NCBI GenBank assembly: GCA_963779515.1 | Contig: CAVZYN010000001.1 | Span: 62,001 to 126,000 of the forward strand | Reading direction: 5' to 3' | Source of the DNA: CAVZYN01 sp963779515 | GTDB lineage: Bacteria > Pseudomonadota > Alphaproteobacteria > Rhizobiales > Hyphomicrobiaceae | Length of the DNA: 64,000 nt | Part shown: positions 21,236-29,801 of the stretch, piece after piece | How positions within the stretch are numbered: position 1 is the first letter of the stretch | How the letters are laid out: each line of letters opens with the position of its first letter | Notes under the pieces: generated by a model | Told to the model about the DNA's origin: nothing | The model's database searches: none | The model's input: only the letters and a program-made list of their open reading frames with translations | Translations under genes and position numbers: made by a program

Positions 21236-21634
21236 ATGAGCATCTTCAGCGAGATTTTCAGTTGGTGGGGCGGCAACACCTGGTCGAACCGCATTTACAC
21301 GCGAATGCGCGGCCGCGAAGTCGGCACCGACAGCATGGGCAATACCTATTATATCCAATCGAAAGGTGTCGGCCCGCTCGGTGTGCCCCGCCGCTGGGTG
21401 ATTTACAAAGACGGTGCCGAAGCGAGCCAGATTCCGCCCGAATGGCATGGCTGGATGCACTACACCGTCGATACGCCTCCGACCGGCGAGCAATACCGTG
21501 CCAAGCCTTGGCAACAGGCGCATCAGCCCAACATGACCGGAACGCCAGGTGCCTATCGGCCCGCGGGATCGATTTTGGGCCCGGCGGCGCGTCCCAAGGC
21601 GACCGGCGATTACACGCCCTGGCAGCCGAAGTAG
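21236..21634 (+). CDS. NADH:ubiquinone oxidoreductase accessory subunit, NDUFA12 family
   Basis: A 132-residue protein matching the NDUFA12/B17.2 family. Conserved parts include WSNRIYTRMRGREVGTDSMG, NTYY, the R-RWVIY block, PPEWHGWMH and the tail KPHQ-like region ending YTPWQPK. It is an accessory subunit of respiratory complex I in Alphaproteobacteria and mitochondria, placed on the matrix/cytoplasmic arm. The ATG at 21236 gives the family N-terminus; an upstream in-frame TTG-like extension is not needed. It precedes the DUF2155 gene, the usual alphaproteobacterial arrangement. Confidence 0.92.
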   Translation: MSIFSEIFSWWGGNTWSNRIYTRMRGREVGTDSMGNTYYIQSKGVGPLGVPRRWVIYKDGAEASQIPPEWHGWMHYTVDTPPTGEQYRAKPWQQAHQPNMTGTPGAYRPAGSILGPAARPKATGDYTPWQPK

Positions 21635-21822
21635 GCCCGTCGGCTTCCGCGGCATCTTCTGCGGCCAATCTTCCGCGGCCAATCTTCGGCGGCAAGCCAT
21701 GCTGCTGCCCAACTTTCCATGCCAATGCTCCCGCAGTGTGGATATCTGCCGCCGCTTGGACCGTTCCGGCGCCGGCCCGTGATAGTGTCCACACTGATCG
21801 GGCGGGTGAGATCAGAGGGACA

Positions 21823-22380
21823 ATGCGCGGACGTTCGGCCACTCGTCTGACCTGTTGGAGCATGGCAACTGCCGGCGCGGCGTTCGCATGTTCGCCCGCC
21901 CACGCGCAGCGCATCGAAAATCAGATCGCGATCTTCTCCGCCCTCGACAAGGTGACGGCGCGCATCTCCCGCTTGGAGATTCCGATCGGCGAGGCCAAGC
22001 AGTTCGGCGCGCTGAAGGTCACGGCGCGCAGCTGCAATTCCCGCCCGCCGACCGAGCCGCCCAAGACCTCGACCTTCGTCGAGATCGACGAAACCCAGCT
22101 CGACGGCAAACAGAAGCGCATCTTCAATGGCTGGATGTTCGCTGAAAATCCGGGTGTCCATGCGGTTGAACATCCGGTGTTCGACGTCTGGCTGACCGAA
22201 TGCGCCCAGCCGAAGTCCGGCACGCCCGCGCCCGCCGTTGCGGCCAAGGGTGGCACGCCGCCCGCCAAGCAAGGTCAAGCGCCGCAGCCGAAAACGGCCG
22301 TCAATCCAGCGAATCCCGTGGCCGCCGCCCCTCCTGCGGGCACGGACGAGGCGACGCCGCGCCGCCGTCCGCCACGTTGA
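21823..22380 (+). CDS. DUF2155 domain-containing periplasmic protein
   Basis: The 185-residue protein has a signal peptide (about 1-30, ending AHA before QRIENQ). The DUF2155 core follows (about 35-125: IAIFSALDKVTARI, FGALKVTARSC, FVEIDE, GWMFAENPGVHAVEHPVFDVW), then a Pro/Ala-rich tail. Function is unknown; the family is restricted mostly to Alphaproteobacteria and habitually sits between an NDUFA12 gene and aat, as here. AGAGGGA lies six bases before the ATG at 21823. Confidence 0.9.
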   Translation: MRGRSATRLTCWSMATAGAAFACSPAHAQRIENQIAIFSALDKVTARISRLEIPIGEAKQFGALKVTARSCNSRPPTEPPKTSTFVEIDETQLDGKQKRIFNGWMFAENPGVHAVEHPVFDVWLTECAQPKSGTPAPAVAAKGGTPPAKQGQAPQPKTAVNPANPVAAAPPAGTDEATPRRRPPR

Positions 22381-22399
22381 GCGCGTCAGCGCATGGGCG

Positions 22400-23095
22400 T
22401 CACATCGGCGCCTGACGCCCCCGCGAATGGTGCCCCTGAATGATCTCGAGCGCGCCCGCGCCGGTCGTGTCTTTCGGCAGTTTCAGAAAATCGCCGGGCA
22501 CTTTCAGCGCCGCTTCGAGCAGGCGATGGAAATCCGTCCGGTCGATCTCGACAGTGCCGAACTGTCTGAGGTGTTCGGTGATGAACTGGCAATCCAGCAG
22601 CGTGAACCCGCCGGCGATCAGCCGCGCGCACAGATGCGCGAGTGCGACCTTGCTCGCATCCGTTTCGAACGAGAACATACTCTCGCCGAAATAGACGCCG
22701 CCGAGCGATACCCCATAAAGTCCGCCGGCCAGCCGGCCATCGCGCCACGTCTCGACGGTGTGGCAGTTTCCCATCTTGAACAGATCGCCGTAGAGCTGGC
22801 GGATCTTATCGTTGATCCATGTGGTCTGCCGGCCCGGGCGCTCGCTGCCGCAGCCCGCGATCACGGCATCGAAGTCCGAATTGATGCGCACCTCGAACAC
22901 ATCCTGCTTGATCGTGCGCGCGAGCCGCTTCGGCACATGCACGCCGTCGAGCGGGAGGATGCCGCGCTGCTGCGGCTCGATCCAATAGAGCGCGGGATCG
23001 TCGGCTGCTTCCGCCATCGGGAAGATGCCGCAGCTGTAGGCCTTCAGCAGCACGACCGGGGTGATCTCGAGAACGATGTCGTCGCGTGAGGCCAT
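22400..23095 (-). CDS. aat: leucyl/phenylalanyl-tRNA--protein transferase
   Basis: Aat attaches leucine or phenylalanine to proteins with N-terminal Arg or Lys, marking them for ClpAP (N-end rule). The 231-residue protein has the family blocks AYSCGIFPMAEA, WIEPQQRGILPLD, TWINDKI, GNCHTVETWRDGRLAGGLYG, GVYFGESMFS, LLDCQFITEHLRQFG. It is complete, starts at a clear ATG, and is convergent with the DUF2155 gene. Confidence 0.96.
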   Translation of the reverse strand: MASRDDIVLEITPVVLLKAYSCGIFPMAEAADDPALYWIEPQQRGILPLDGVHVPKRLARTIKQDVFEVRINSDFDAVIAGCGSERPGRQTTWINDKIRQLYGDLFKMGNCHTVETWRDGRLAGGLYGVSLGGVYFGESMFSFETDASKVALAHLCARLIAGGFTLLDCQFITEHLRQFGTVEIDRTDFHRLLEAALKVPGDFLKLPKDTTGAGALEIIQGHHSRGRQAPM

Positions 23096-23821
23096 GGAAG
23101 ATGCGACTCAAGGGATGCAGCGATCGATGATCCGATTATAAGGTAAGCCGTCGCGACGGCAACTTTAAGACCCGTCGAGAACGATTCGTTTCCGTTTGAA
23201 CGCTGAAGCGCGGTGTGGGCGGATGCGACATGTGGCATCGCGCGTCCAATCGTGCGATGCAAAACGCGCGCGGTCGCCGTCGTGAGGCGCAAAAATCGCG
23301 TGCGCGCGAGTCGAATTGGCGATGGGCTAGCACGTGCGTTTTCGCGACATCGCAATAGCTCGGAAACACGGCGTGCAACGCGCGCATCACGCCTCGATTT
23401 AAGCGCCGCAGGGGTGTGACTTACAGAAATGTCACAGCGAGTCGCTCAAGGAAAAATTTTCCCCGTGCGGGCCCGCCCGCACAGACGCGGTAATCTGCGG
23501 GCCCGCCCGCACAGACGCGGTAATCTGCGGGCCCGCCCGCACAGACGGTAAATCCGCGGGGCCCGTCCGCACAGACGCGGTAAATCTGCGGGTCGCTGCG
23601 CACGGATTTGGTAACACGGACTTGGTAAATTGATAGGATCTCGTCGGCCGCTCCATCAGCGAGGTCGTCTCGCTGGCGCGTGGCCGGCGGCTCCGGCCGG
23701 TTGTCGCCGGCCACGTGAGTTGCTGCCGGCCCTGCTGCGACACGCGGTGCAGGACGGCTGCGCGGCGATAAGCAATACTGCAAAGAAAACTATCCCCGTC
23801 ACCGATTGCTGACCGAGCGCC
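23096..23821. other. aat-GNAT intergenic region
   Basis: A 726-base stretch without a credible gene. The left part (23096-23440) shows nothing recognisable. The centre is the 30-bp minisatellite described separately. The right part (23610-23821) holds no clear motif and runs up to the GNAT start. A minus-strand open frame spans the minisatellite only because the repeat length is a multiple of three. Confidence 0.6.
23467..23610. repeat. 30-bp GC-rich tandem repeat, about 4.5 copies
   Basis: Two identical 30-base units (23467-23496 and 23497-23526), each beginning GCGGGCCCGCCCGCACAGAC and ending GCGGTAATCT, are followed by two diverged units and a partial one up to about 23610. Each unit contains the palindrome GCGGGCCCGC, so the array can form a ladder of small hairpins. 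No known site is recognised. Confidence 0.9.
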
Positions 23822-24316
23822 ATGTCCCCATCCCACCGCCCCGACATCATCATCCGCCGTGACGATCTGACCGGCGAGCCGATCCGCCGCCTGATCGCCC
23901 GGCACCTGCAGGGCATGCATGCGACGTCACCGGCCTGCAGCGTTCATGCCCTCGACATCGACAAGCTGCGCGACACGAGCGTCACCTTCTGGTCGGCCTG
24001 GATCGGCGGCGAGGTCGCCGGCTGCGGCGCTTTGAAAACGCTCGATGGCCCGCACGGCGAAATCAAGTCGATGCGGACCGCGGATGCATTCCTCGGCCAA
24101 GGCGTCGGCCGCGCGATGCTCAATCATATTCTTGCGGAAGCCCGCGCGCGCAAGCTGGAGGGACTCTGGCTCGAGACCGGGTCATCGGAGGCCTTCATTC
24201 CCGCCCTGCAGCTCTACGAGAGTGCGGGCTTTACGCGCTGCGATCCCTTCGCGAGCTACGTCCCCGACCCGTTCAGCATCTTCATGACCCGCACGCTATC
24301 GAGTGACAGAGATTGA
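23822..24316 (+). CDS. GNAT family N-acetyltransferase
   Basis: A 164-residue GCN5-related acetyltransferase. The acetyl-CoA pyrophosphate-binding motif A is LGQGVGRAML (about residues 92-101), preceded by the strand EIKSMRTADAF and followed by LYESAGFTRCDPF, the usual motif B end. The N-terminal half has the expected VAGCGALKTL strand. Substrate unknown; it is an isolated gene flanked by repeat DNA on both sides. Confidence 0.9.
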   Translation: MSPSHRPDIIIRRDDLTGEPIRRLIARHLQGMHATSPACSVHALDIDKLRDTSVTFWSAWIGGEVAGCGALKTLDGPHGEIKSMRTADAFLGQGVGRAMLNHILAEARARKLEGLWLETGSSEAFIPALQLYESAGFTRCDPFASYVPDPFSIFMTRTLSSDRD

Positions 24317-24325
24317 GACGTCGAT

Positions 24326-24533
24326 CCGCCTCATCCTGAGCCTGTCGAAGGATAGGCGGCCCGGATGCGGCGCCGGCACGGACCGCCCATGGTTCGACAG
24401 GCTATCCAGGAGGCGAGGATATCAGGGCTGCCTCGCCCCAATCCGCCTCACCCTGAGCTTGTCGAAGGGCGGGCGGCCCGGCTGCTGCAATAACTCGGCC
24501 GCGCATGGTTCGACAGGCTCACCATGAGGCGGG
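24326..24533. repeat. two tandem long inverted-repeat elements, copies 2 and 3
   Basis: Copy 2 has arms at about 24326-24360 (CCTCATCCTGAGCCTGTCGA) and 24384-24418 (GGTTCGACAGGCTATCCAGG). Copy 3 has arms at about 24441-24478 (CCTCACCCTGAGCTTGTCGA) and 24498-24533 (GGTTCGACAGGCTCACCATG). Each is an imperfect inverted repeat with a 20-25 base centre. The pair fills the gap between the convergent GNAT and TRAP permease genes and matches the element at 4724-4843. Confidence 0.85.
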
Positions 24534-24542
24534 TCGAGCTGC

Positions 24543-26678
24543 TCACACCGGTCTGGGTACTGCCGCCGTCATCGCGCGCCACGCGACGATCTGCTGGATC
24601 ATCGGCGGGATCAGCAGCGCGAGCGCCACGACATCCGTGATGTTACCCGGCGCGATCATCGTCACGCCCGCGAGCCCCAGCAGCACACGATAGAACATCG
24701 GCATCGGTGCCAGCCCATAGCCGATCAGCGCCGCGCCGAGAATGATCGTCCCCAACGCGCACGTCAGCGTCGTTTGCAGGAACGCGGCCCAGGTGAAGTA
24801 TTCCGGCAGCACGATCAGCATCGCCGGCGAATAGCAGAATACGAACGGCACCATGATCTTCGCGTTCGAGAGCTTGAACGCGGTGTTGCCCGTCGTCCAC
24901 GGATTGGCGCCCGCGATCGCCGCCGCCGCGAATGCCGTCGAGCAGACCGGCGGCGTGATCTCGGCGATGATGCCGTAGTAGAACACGAACATGTGCGCCG
25001 CCAGCGGCGGCACGCCAAGTTCCTTGAACGCGGGCTGCGCGACCGTCGCCAGCATGATGTAGAGCGCCGTGGTCGGCACGCCCGAGCCGAGCAGGATGCA
25101 GGCAAGCGCGATCAGCACCATCGACAGAAACAGCGCCGCGTCCTTCACCGTGAACAGCTCGAACGGCAGCCAGGAGAAGGCGCTGTGCACGCCTTGCGCC
25201 ATTTGCAGCGCGCCGCTCGTCACCTTGAAGCCGAGCGTGAACGCAAGGCCCGACAGCGTGATCACGCCGACGACGATGCCGACCGCCGCGCTGATGGCGC
25301 CGACCGCCAACGCATTGCGGCCGCCCTCGTAGAACGCGTCAGCCAGCTCGCGCACGCTCATGCGATGATAGGGATTGATGAGGCCGATGACGATGCACGC
25401 CGTGATGCCCCAGAACGCGGCCATGTAGGGCGTGTAGCCGGAGAAGAGCACATACAGCAGCACGACCAGCGGCACCACTGTCAGCCAACCGCGTTTCAAG
25501 ACGTCGAGCAGGTTCGGGATCTCTTCCTTGGTGAAAGTGCGAAGCCCCAACCGCTTGGCCTCGAAATGCACCATGGCAATGACGCCGATGTAGTGCATCG
25601 CCGCAGGCACGGTCGCTGCCAGCGCGATTTCCGAGTACTTCATGCCGAGGAATTCGGCCATGATGAACGCGGCCGCCCCCATGATCGGCGGCGTCACCTG
25701 ACCGCCCGCACTCGCCGCCGCCTCGACGCCGCCCGCGAAGTGGCCCGGATAGCCGAGCCGCTTCATGTTCGGGATCGTCAACGTTCCCGTCGACACCGCA
25801 TTGGCGACCGACGATCCGGAGATCATGCCGAACATCGCCGAGGACGCGACGCACACCTTTGCGGGGCCGCCCGTGAAGCGGCCCGCCAGGATTGTCGACA
25901 GATCGACGAACAACTGCCCGAGGCCCATGCGATGCGCAACAGTGCCAAACAGCACGAAATGGAACACCACCGTCGCGACCACCCACAGCGTCACGCCGAA
26001 AATGCCTTCGGCGGGAAAGTAGATGTTGTTGATGAACTGGTTCCACGTCACGCCCGGATGCTTCAGGATGTTGAAGGGCATCGATGGCCCCCACAACGCG
26101 TAGGCGATGAAAAACAGGATGATGATCGGCATCGTCCAGCCGATCGTGCGCCGCGTCGCCTCCAGCACCAGGGCGATCATGATTGTGCCCATGACCACGT
26201 CGAGCGGCGCAGGATTGCCTTGCCGCATCGATTGTTCGGAGAGTTTCAGCCGATAACCGAACAGGTTGAGATCGACGCCCTCCCACGTGAAGCCGATGTA
26301 GAGCGCGGTGAACGCGCCGACGATCCCGAGGACCCAATCAGAAACGTGGATGCCGCCGAGGCGGAAGCGCCCGCCCTCGACGTCGGTCTTGGCGCCGATG
26401 TCGATCTTGCGCATGGGATAGAGCAAGAAGACCAGGAACAGCACACCACCAAGGTGGATACCCATGTGCCAGTGGTCGATCGGGATGCCAAAGCCGGCGG
26501 TGATGTAGTGGTAGATGCCAAAGCCGACGAGAAAGAGATACGTGAACCAGCGCGTCCCCGTCGTCACTTGGCGCGTCTGGCGCTCGGAATCGTATTGCGC
26601 CTCGAGTGCGCGCAGCCGCTCGGGGTCGACCACGGAGTTCTGATCAACCGGGGCCGCCGGGGTCGTTGGCGATGACAT
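24543..26678 (-). CDS. TRAP transporter permease, fused DctQ-DctM (4TM/12TM) type
   Basis: A 711-residue inner-membrane protein of the fused TRAP permease family that partners TAXI-type binding proteins. The N-terminal third is the small DctQ-like part. The remainder is the DctM-like part with the typical blocks FVDLSTILAGRFTGGPAKVCVASSAMFGMISGSSVANA and SAGGQVTPPIMGAAAFIMAEFLG, here shortened to key runs GMISGSSVANAV and GGQVTPPIMGAAAF. It imports an organic solute using a sodium or proton gradient. It lies 88 bases after the TAXI gene on the same strand. Confidence 0.95.
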   Translation of the reverse strand: MSSPTTPAAPVDQNSVVDPERLRALEAQYDSERQTRQVTTGTRWFTYLFLVGFGIYHYITAGFGIPIDHWHMGIHLGGVLFLVFLLYPMRKIDIGAKTDVEGGRFRLGGIHVSDWVLGIVGAFTALYIGFTWEGVDLNLFGYRLKLSEQSMRQGNPAPLDVVMGTIMIALVLEATRRTIGWTMPIIILFFIAYALWGPSMPFNILKHPGVTWNQFINNIYFPAEGIFGVTLWVVATVVFHFVLFGTVAHRMGLGQLFVDLSTILAGRFTGGPAKVCVASSAMFGMISGSSVANAVSTGTLTIPNMKRLGYPGHFAGGVEAAASAGGQVTPPIMGAAAFIMAEFLGMKYSEIALAATVPAAMHYIGVIAMVHFEAKRLGLRTFTKEEIPNLLDVLKRGWLTVVPLVVLLYVLFSGYTPYMAAFWGITACIVIGLINPYHRMSVRELADAFYEGGRNALAVGAISAAVGIVVGVITLSGLAFTLGFKVTSGALQMAQGVHSAFSWLPFELFTVKDAALFLSMVLIALACILLGSGVPTTALYIMLATVAQPAFKELGVPPLAAHMFVFYYGIIAEITPPVCSTAFAAAAIAGANPWTTGNTAFKLSNAKIMVPFVFCYSPAMLIVLPEYFTWAAFLQTTLTCALGTIILGAALIGYGLAPMPMFYRVLLGLAGVTMIAPGNITDVVALALLIPPMIQQIVAWRAMTAAVPRPV

Positions 26679-26708
26679 GAGGGAGATCCGGCGCTAATTG
26701 AGAAAACA

Positions 26709-26738
26709 CGGCCGGCGCTCCCATCTGGAGGTGCCGGC
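26709..26738 (-). promoter_or_regulatory. stem-loop between TAXI binding protein and permease genes
   Basis: GGCCGGC...CTCC pairs with GGAG...GCCGGCC around CATCT, seven outer and four inner pairs with a small internal loop. A stem in this place is common in binding-protein transport operons. There it lets the receptor be made in excess over the permease by partial termination or mRNA protection; that role is inferred here. Confidence 0.5.
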
Positions 26739-26766
26739 CGCGAACGGTCTGTGGTCAGCGAAACGC

Positions 26767-27765
26767 TTACTTCGACATGCCTTTTTCTTTGTAGAACTTC
26801 TCGGCACCGGCATGCAGCGGTGTGTTCACAGCCTGCAGCGCCGTTTTCAGCTGAATGTCCTTCGCCTTCACGTGGCCGCTATCGAGCAACCGGCGCGTGT
26901 TGTCGTTCCAAAGCGCCTTGGTCACGTCATAGACAAGCGCTTCAGGCACGTCCGCGCCGACAACCCACTGCGCGCCGACCGCCACCGTTTTGATGTCGGC
27001 CTTTTGTCCTTCGTAGGTGCCAGCCTTGATGGTGTCTTCATAGTAATACGGCACGGCTTTGAGGAACTTGGCGCGCTCGTCATCCGACAGCGCGTAGAGT
27101 TCCATGCCTTTGAGTGCGGCAAGCTGTGCGATGGCTGCGAGCGGCGTGCCGCCGACGATAAAGAACGCGTCGAGCTGGCCATCCGCCATGCGGTCCGCGC
27201 TTTGCTGCGGGTTGAGTTCCGCGGCCTGGATGTCCTTCTTCTCGATGCCGTAGATTTTCAACAATTCGAGCACCACAACCTGCGTGCCGGAACCCGCCTG
27301 GAAGATGCCGACGCGCTTGCCCTTGAGCTCGGCAATGCCGCCGAGCTTGCCACCCTTCGGCAGCACCAGATGCATGTGCTCGGGGAACAAGTTTGCGATC
27401 ACGCGCACCTTGTCGAACTTCTTTTCGAACTTCGCCATGCCGTTGACGGCCTGGAAGACGATGTCGGCGGCAGCGAGGCCCGACTCGATCTGGCCGGTCT
27501 GCACCGCCGTGACATTGGCGACCGATGCGTTGGTCGTCTGCGCGATCGCGACGAGCCCCGGCACGCCGCAGGCGCCGCCCTTGTCGCAGGGCGTCGAGCC
27601 CGGCGGCGCCGAAATCGCATTGGCCAGAAGGCCGCCGATCGGAAAGTATGTGCCGCCGGCGCCACCGGTGCCGATACGGAAGAACGTTTGCTGTTGTGCC
27701 AGAGCCCCGCCGATGGAAATGGCGAGCACACTGGCGATGGCGGCTATGCGTCTGGTCGTGGACAT
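26767..27765 (-). CDS. TAXI family TRAP transporter solute-binding protein
   Basis: A 332-residue periplasmic receptor. From the ATG at 27765, preceded by GGGAGGATC, it has a signal peptide ending GGALA before QQQTFF. The TAXI hallmark FRIGTGGAGGTYFPIGGLLA follows, with further blocks such as AITGQ-like QTGQIESGLAAADI and GKRVGIFQAGSGTQV. TAXI proteins feed fused DctQM permeases; known ligands include glutamate and alpha-ketoglutarate, but the ligand here is unknown. A longer reading to 27978 would run into the divergent gene's promoter and was rejected. Confidence 0.93.
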   Translation of the reverse strand: MSTTRRIAAIASVLAISIGGALAQQQTFFRIGTGGAGGTYFPIGGLLANAISAPPGSTPCDKGGACGVPGLVAIAQTTNASVANVTAVQTGQIESGLAAADIVFQAVNGMAKFEKKFDKVRVIANLFPEHMHLVLPKGGKLGGIAELKGKRVGIFQAGSGTQVVVLELLKIYGIEKKDIQAAELNPQQSADRMADGQLDAFFIVGGTPLAAIAQLAALKGMELYALSDDERAKFLKAVPYYYEDTIKAGTYEGQKADIKTVAVGAQWVVGADVPEALVYDVTKALWNDNTRRLLDSGHVKAKDIQLKTALQAVNTPLHAGAEKFYKEKGMSK

Positions 27766-27969
27766 TGATCCTCCCGAGGAGTTGCGTGGCGCTGTGCAAA
27801 CGTCTCTACTGTTGACCACAAGGCAGGAAGTCTTGCATGCAACGCGACCTCTGCCAAGGATCGCGAGCACGCGGATCGCGAGCACGTGCCGCGGGCCTTC
27901 CACGGCATAAGATCGGGTGGCATGTTGCGTCGCAAGGTCGATGCAACCAGGAGAGGCCTTCGGCGCGGT

Positions 27970-29235
27970 ATGGGGCAAGACAAGCAGAACGCCGTCGTCA
28001 TTGGCGCTGGGATCGTGGGCATTTGCTCAGCCATCGAACTCCGCCGCCGAGGGCTCGCCGTCACGCTGATCGATCGCGGCGAGCCGGGGGCCGCCTGCTC
28101 GTTCGGCAACGCCGGTATTCTCGCGTCGCAATCCTGCGCGCCGTTTGCGCTCCCCGGCGTCCTGCGCGACGTTCCCGGCATGCTGCTCGACCCGGATGGC
28201 CCGCTGGTTGTCAAATGGGCCGGCATCACGCGGACCGCACCCTGGGTTTCGCGCTTCATCAAGGGCGCCTACGCAGGCGACATTCCCGCCCGTGCCGACG
28301 CCATGAAAGCACTCTACGGCACGACGCATGAACTGCACGAAGTGCTCGCACGCGAAGCCGGCGTCTCTCATCTAATCGAGCCGTCGCACTATTTCTATCT
28401 CTACAAACGCCCCGAGGACGTCGATGTCGAGAACGGCATTGCCTGGCGTCTTCGGCGCGAGCGCGGCGCCACCATCGAGGTGTTCGACGGCCCCGTCATT
28501 CGCGAGCTGGAACCCAACGCTTCGCCGATCTACAAACGCGCCGTTCGCCTCGGCCCCATTGGCCGCACCACCCATCCGTTCCGCCTAACGCAGGCCTACG
28601 CCGCGCTGTTTCAGAAAATGGGCGGCACGCTGCGGCAAAGCGCGGTCCGTGCTTTGCGTCCAGGTGCGCCGCGTACCACCGTCGCCACCGATCAAGGCGA
28701 TATCACGGGCGACATCGTCGTCGTCGCCGCCGGCAGCTGGTCATTGCGCCTGCTCGAGCCGATCGGCTTCACCTTCCCGCTGATCGCCGAGCGCGGCTAT
28801 CACGTCACCTTCGCTGATCCGGGCATCACCCTCAACAACGTCTGCAACGATCCGATGCGCCACGCCGCCATTTCGTCGATGGAGATGGGATTGCGCGTCG
28901 CCGGCACCGAAGAACTCGGCGATCCCGACACCGCGCCCAACTGGCGCCGCGCCGACGTCTTGAAGCGCCTGGTCGCGGAAATGTTTCCAACCGCCAATCT
29001 TGCCGCGCCGTCGCAATGGATGGGCCCGCGTCCCGGCACGCCCGACAGCCTCCCCGCCATCAGCGCCGTGCCCGGTCATCCCAATATTTTCGTCGCCGCC
29101 GGCCACGGCCACTTGGGTCTCACCGGCGGTCCCATGACCGGCCGCATCATTGCCGCGCTCGCGACCGGTGAACGCCTCAACATCGACGTCACCCCCTACG
29201 CCGCCAGCCGCTTCAAACAGCGAACCGCCGCATAA
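27970..29235 (+). CDS. FAD-dependent D-amino-acid dehydrogenase-like oxidoreductase
   Basis: A DAO-family flavoprotein of 421 residues counted from ATG 27970 (ATGs at 27922 and 27886 are alternatives). The dinucleotide motif GAGIVG (residues 12-17) sits in the first strand. It is followed by the DadA-type segment CSFGNAGILA. A C-terminal FVAAGHGHLGLTGGPMTG block closes the FAD site. DadA-type enzymes oxidise D-amino acids and pass electrons to the respiratory chain. It is divergent from the TAXI transporter, so the transported solute may be its substrate or precursor. Confidence 0.88.
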   Translation: MGQDKQNAVVIGAGIVGICSAIELRRRGLAVTLIDRGEPGAACSFGNAGILASQSCAPFALPGVLRDVPGMLLDPDGPLVVKWAGITRTAPWVSRFIKGAYAGDIPARADAMKALYGTTHELHEVLAREAGVSHLIEPSHYFYLYKRPEDVDVENGIAWRLRRERGATIEVFDGPVIRELEPNASPIYKRAVRLGPIGRTTHPFRLTQAYAALFQKMGGTLRQSAVRALRPGAPRTTVATDQGDITGDIVVVAAGSWSLRLLEPIGFTFPLIAERGYHVTFADPGITLNNVCNDPMRHAAISSMEMGLRVAGTEELGDPDTAPNWRRADVLKRLVAEMFPTANLAAPSQWMGPRPGTPDSLPAISAVPGHPNIFVAAGHGHLGLTGGPMTGRIIAALATGERLNIDVTPYAASRFKQRTAA

Positions 29236-29248
29236 CGCGAGATCCATC

Positions 29249-29740
29249 ATGCACACGCTCATGCCCGTCGCCGAAAAAATCGCCGCCCGCCTCATCGCCC
29301 GCAAGGAAACCATCGCCATCGCGGAATCCTCCACCGGCGGCCTGATCTCGGCGGCGCTCCTCGCTGTGCCCGGCGCCTCCGCCTATTTCCTCGGCGGCGC
29401 CGTCATCTACACCGTGCACGCGCGCGCAGCCCTGCTCGGCATCACGGCGGAACAGATGACCGGCATGCGCCCCTCCACCGAGCCCTACGCGCGCTTGCTC
29501 GCCGACACCGTTCGCGCGCGTCACGGCGCGGTCTGGGGCCTCGGCGAAACCGGTGCCACCGGCCCGACCGGCAACCGCTATGGCGATGCCAGCGGCCACT
29601 GTTGCATCGCGCTGAGCGGTCCCGGCCCCATCGCGCTCACGCTCGAGACCGCCAGTCCCGATCGCCAAGCCAACATGCGCGCCTTCGCCGCCCGCGCGCT
29701 CTCCACGCTGCTTGCGCAACTCGAGGCGTCGCCGGTCTGA
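29249..29740 (+). CDS. CinA family nicotinamide-nucleotide amidohydrolase
   Basis: A 163-residue stand-alone CinA C-terminal domain (PncC-like), which deamidates NMN to nicotinate mononucleotide in pyridine-nucleotide recycling. Markers are AESSTGGLISAAL, PGASAYFLGGAVIYT and GLGETGATGPTGNRYGD, the last differing a little from the usual GIAGPxGG but keeping the pattern. The gene starts 13 bases after the oxidoreductase stop, so it is co-transcribed. Because the canonical glycine loop is altered, a sugar- or other amide substrate is possible. Confidence 0.85.
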   Translation: MHTLMPVAEKIAARLIARKETIAIAESSTGGLISAALLAVPGASAYFLGGAVIYTVHARAALLGITAEQMTGMRPSTEPYARLLADTVRARHGAVWGLGETGATGPTGNRYGDASGHCCIALSGPGPIALTLETASPDRQANMRAFAARALSTLLAQLEASPV

Positions 29741-29801
29741 TGCCCCCGTTGTCAGCCGAGGTCCAGCCGCAGTTTCCGGCGTATGAACGGAGATGCCTGG
29801 T

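Noticed and set aside
23467..23610. CRISPR array.
   Set aside because: Units are contiguous without unique spacers, and no cas gene is present in the window.
23432..23920. A 162-codon minus-strand frame with repeated SVRAGPQITA units that looks like a repeat protein.
   Set aside because: It exists because the DNA repeat is 30 bases long; it overlaps the GNAT gene start and has no ribosome site or domain.
24774..26675. A 633-codon plus-strand frame antisense to the TRAP permease gene, rich in Arg and His.
   Set aside because: It is a shadow of the permease codon pattern; composition is implausible and the permease is unmistakable.
27849..27890. Tandem GGATCGCGAGCACG repeat between the TAXI gene and the divergent oxidase as an operator.
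   Set aside because: Only two copies of 14-15 bases, within a region that may be coding if an earlier start is used; too weak to call a regulatory site.
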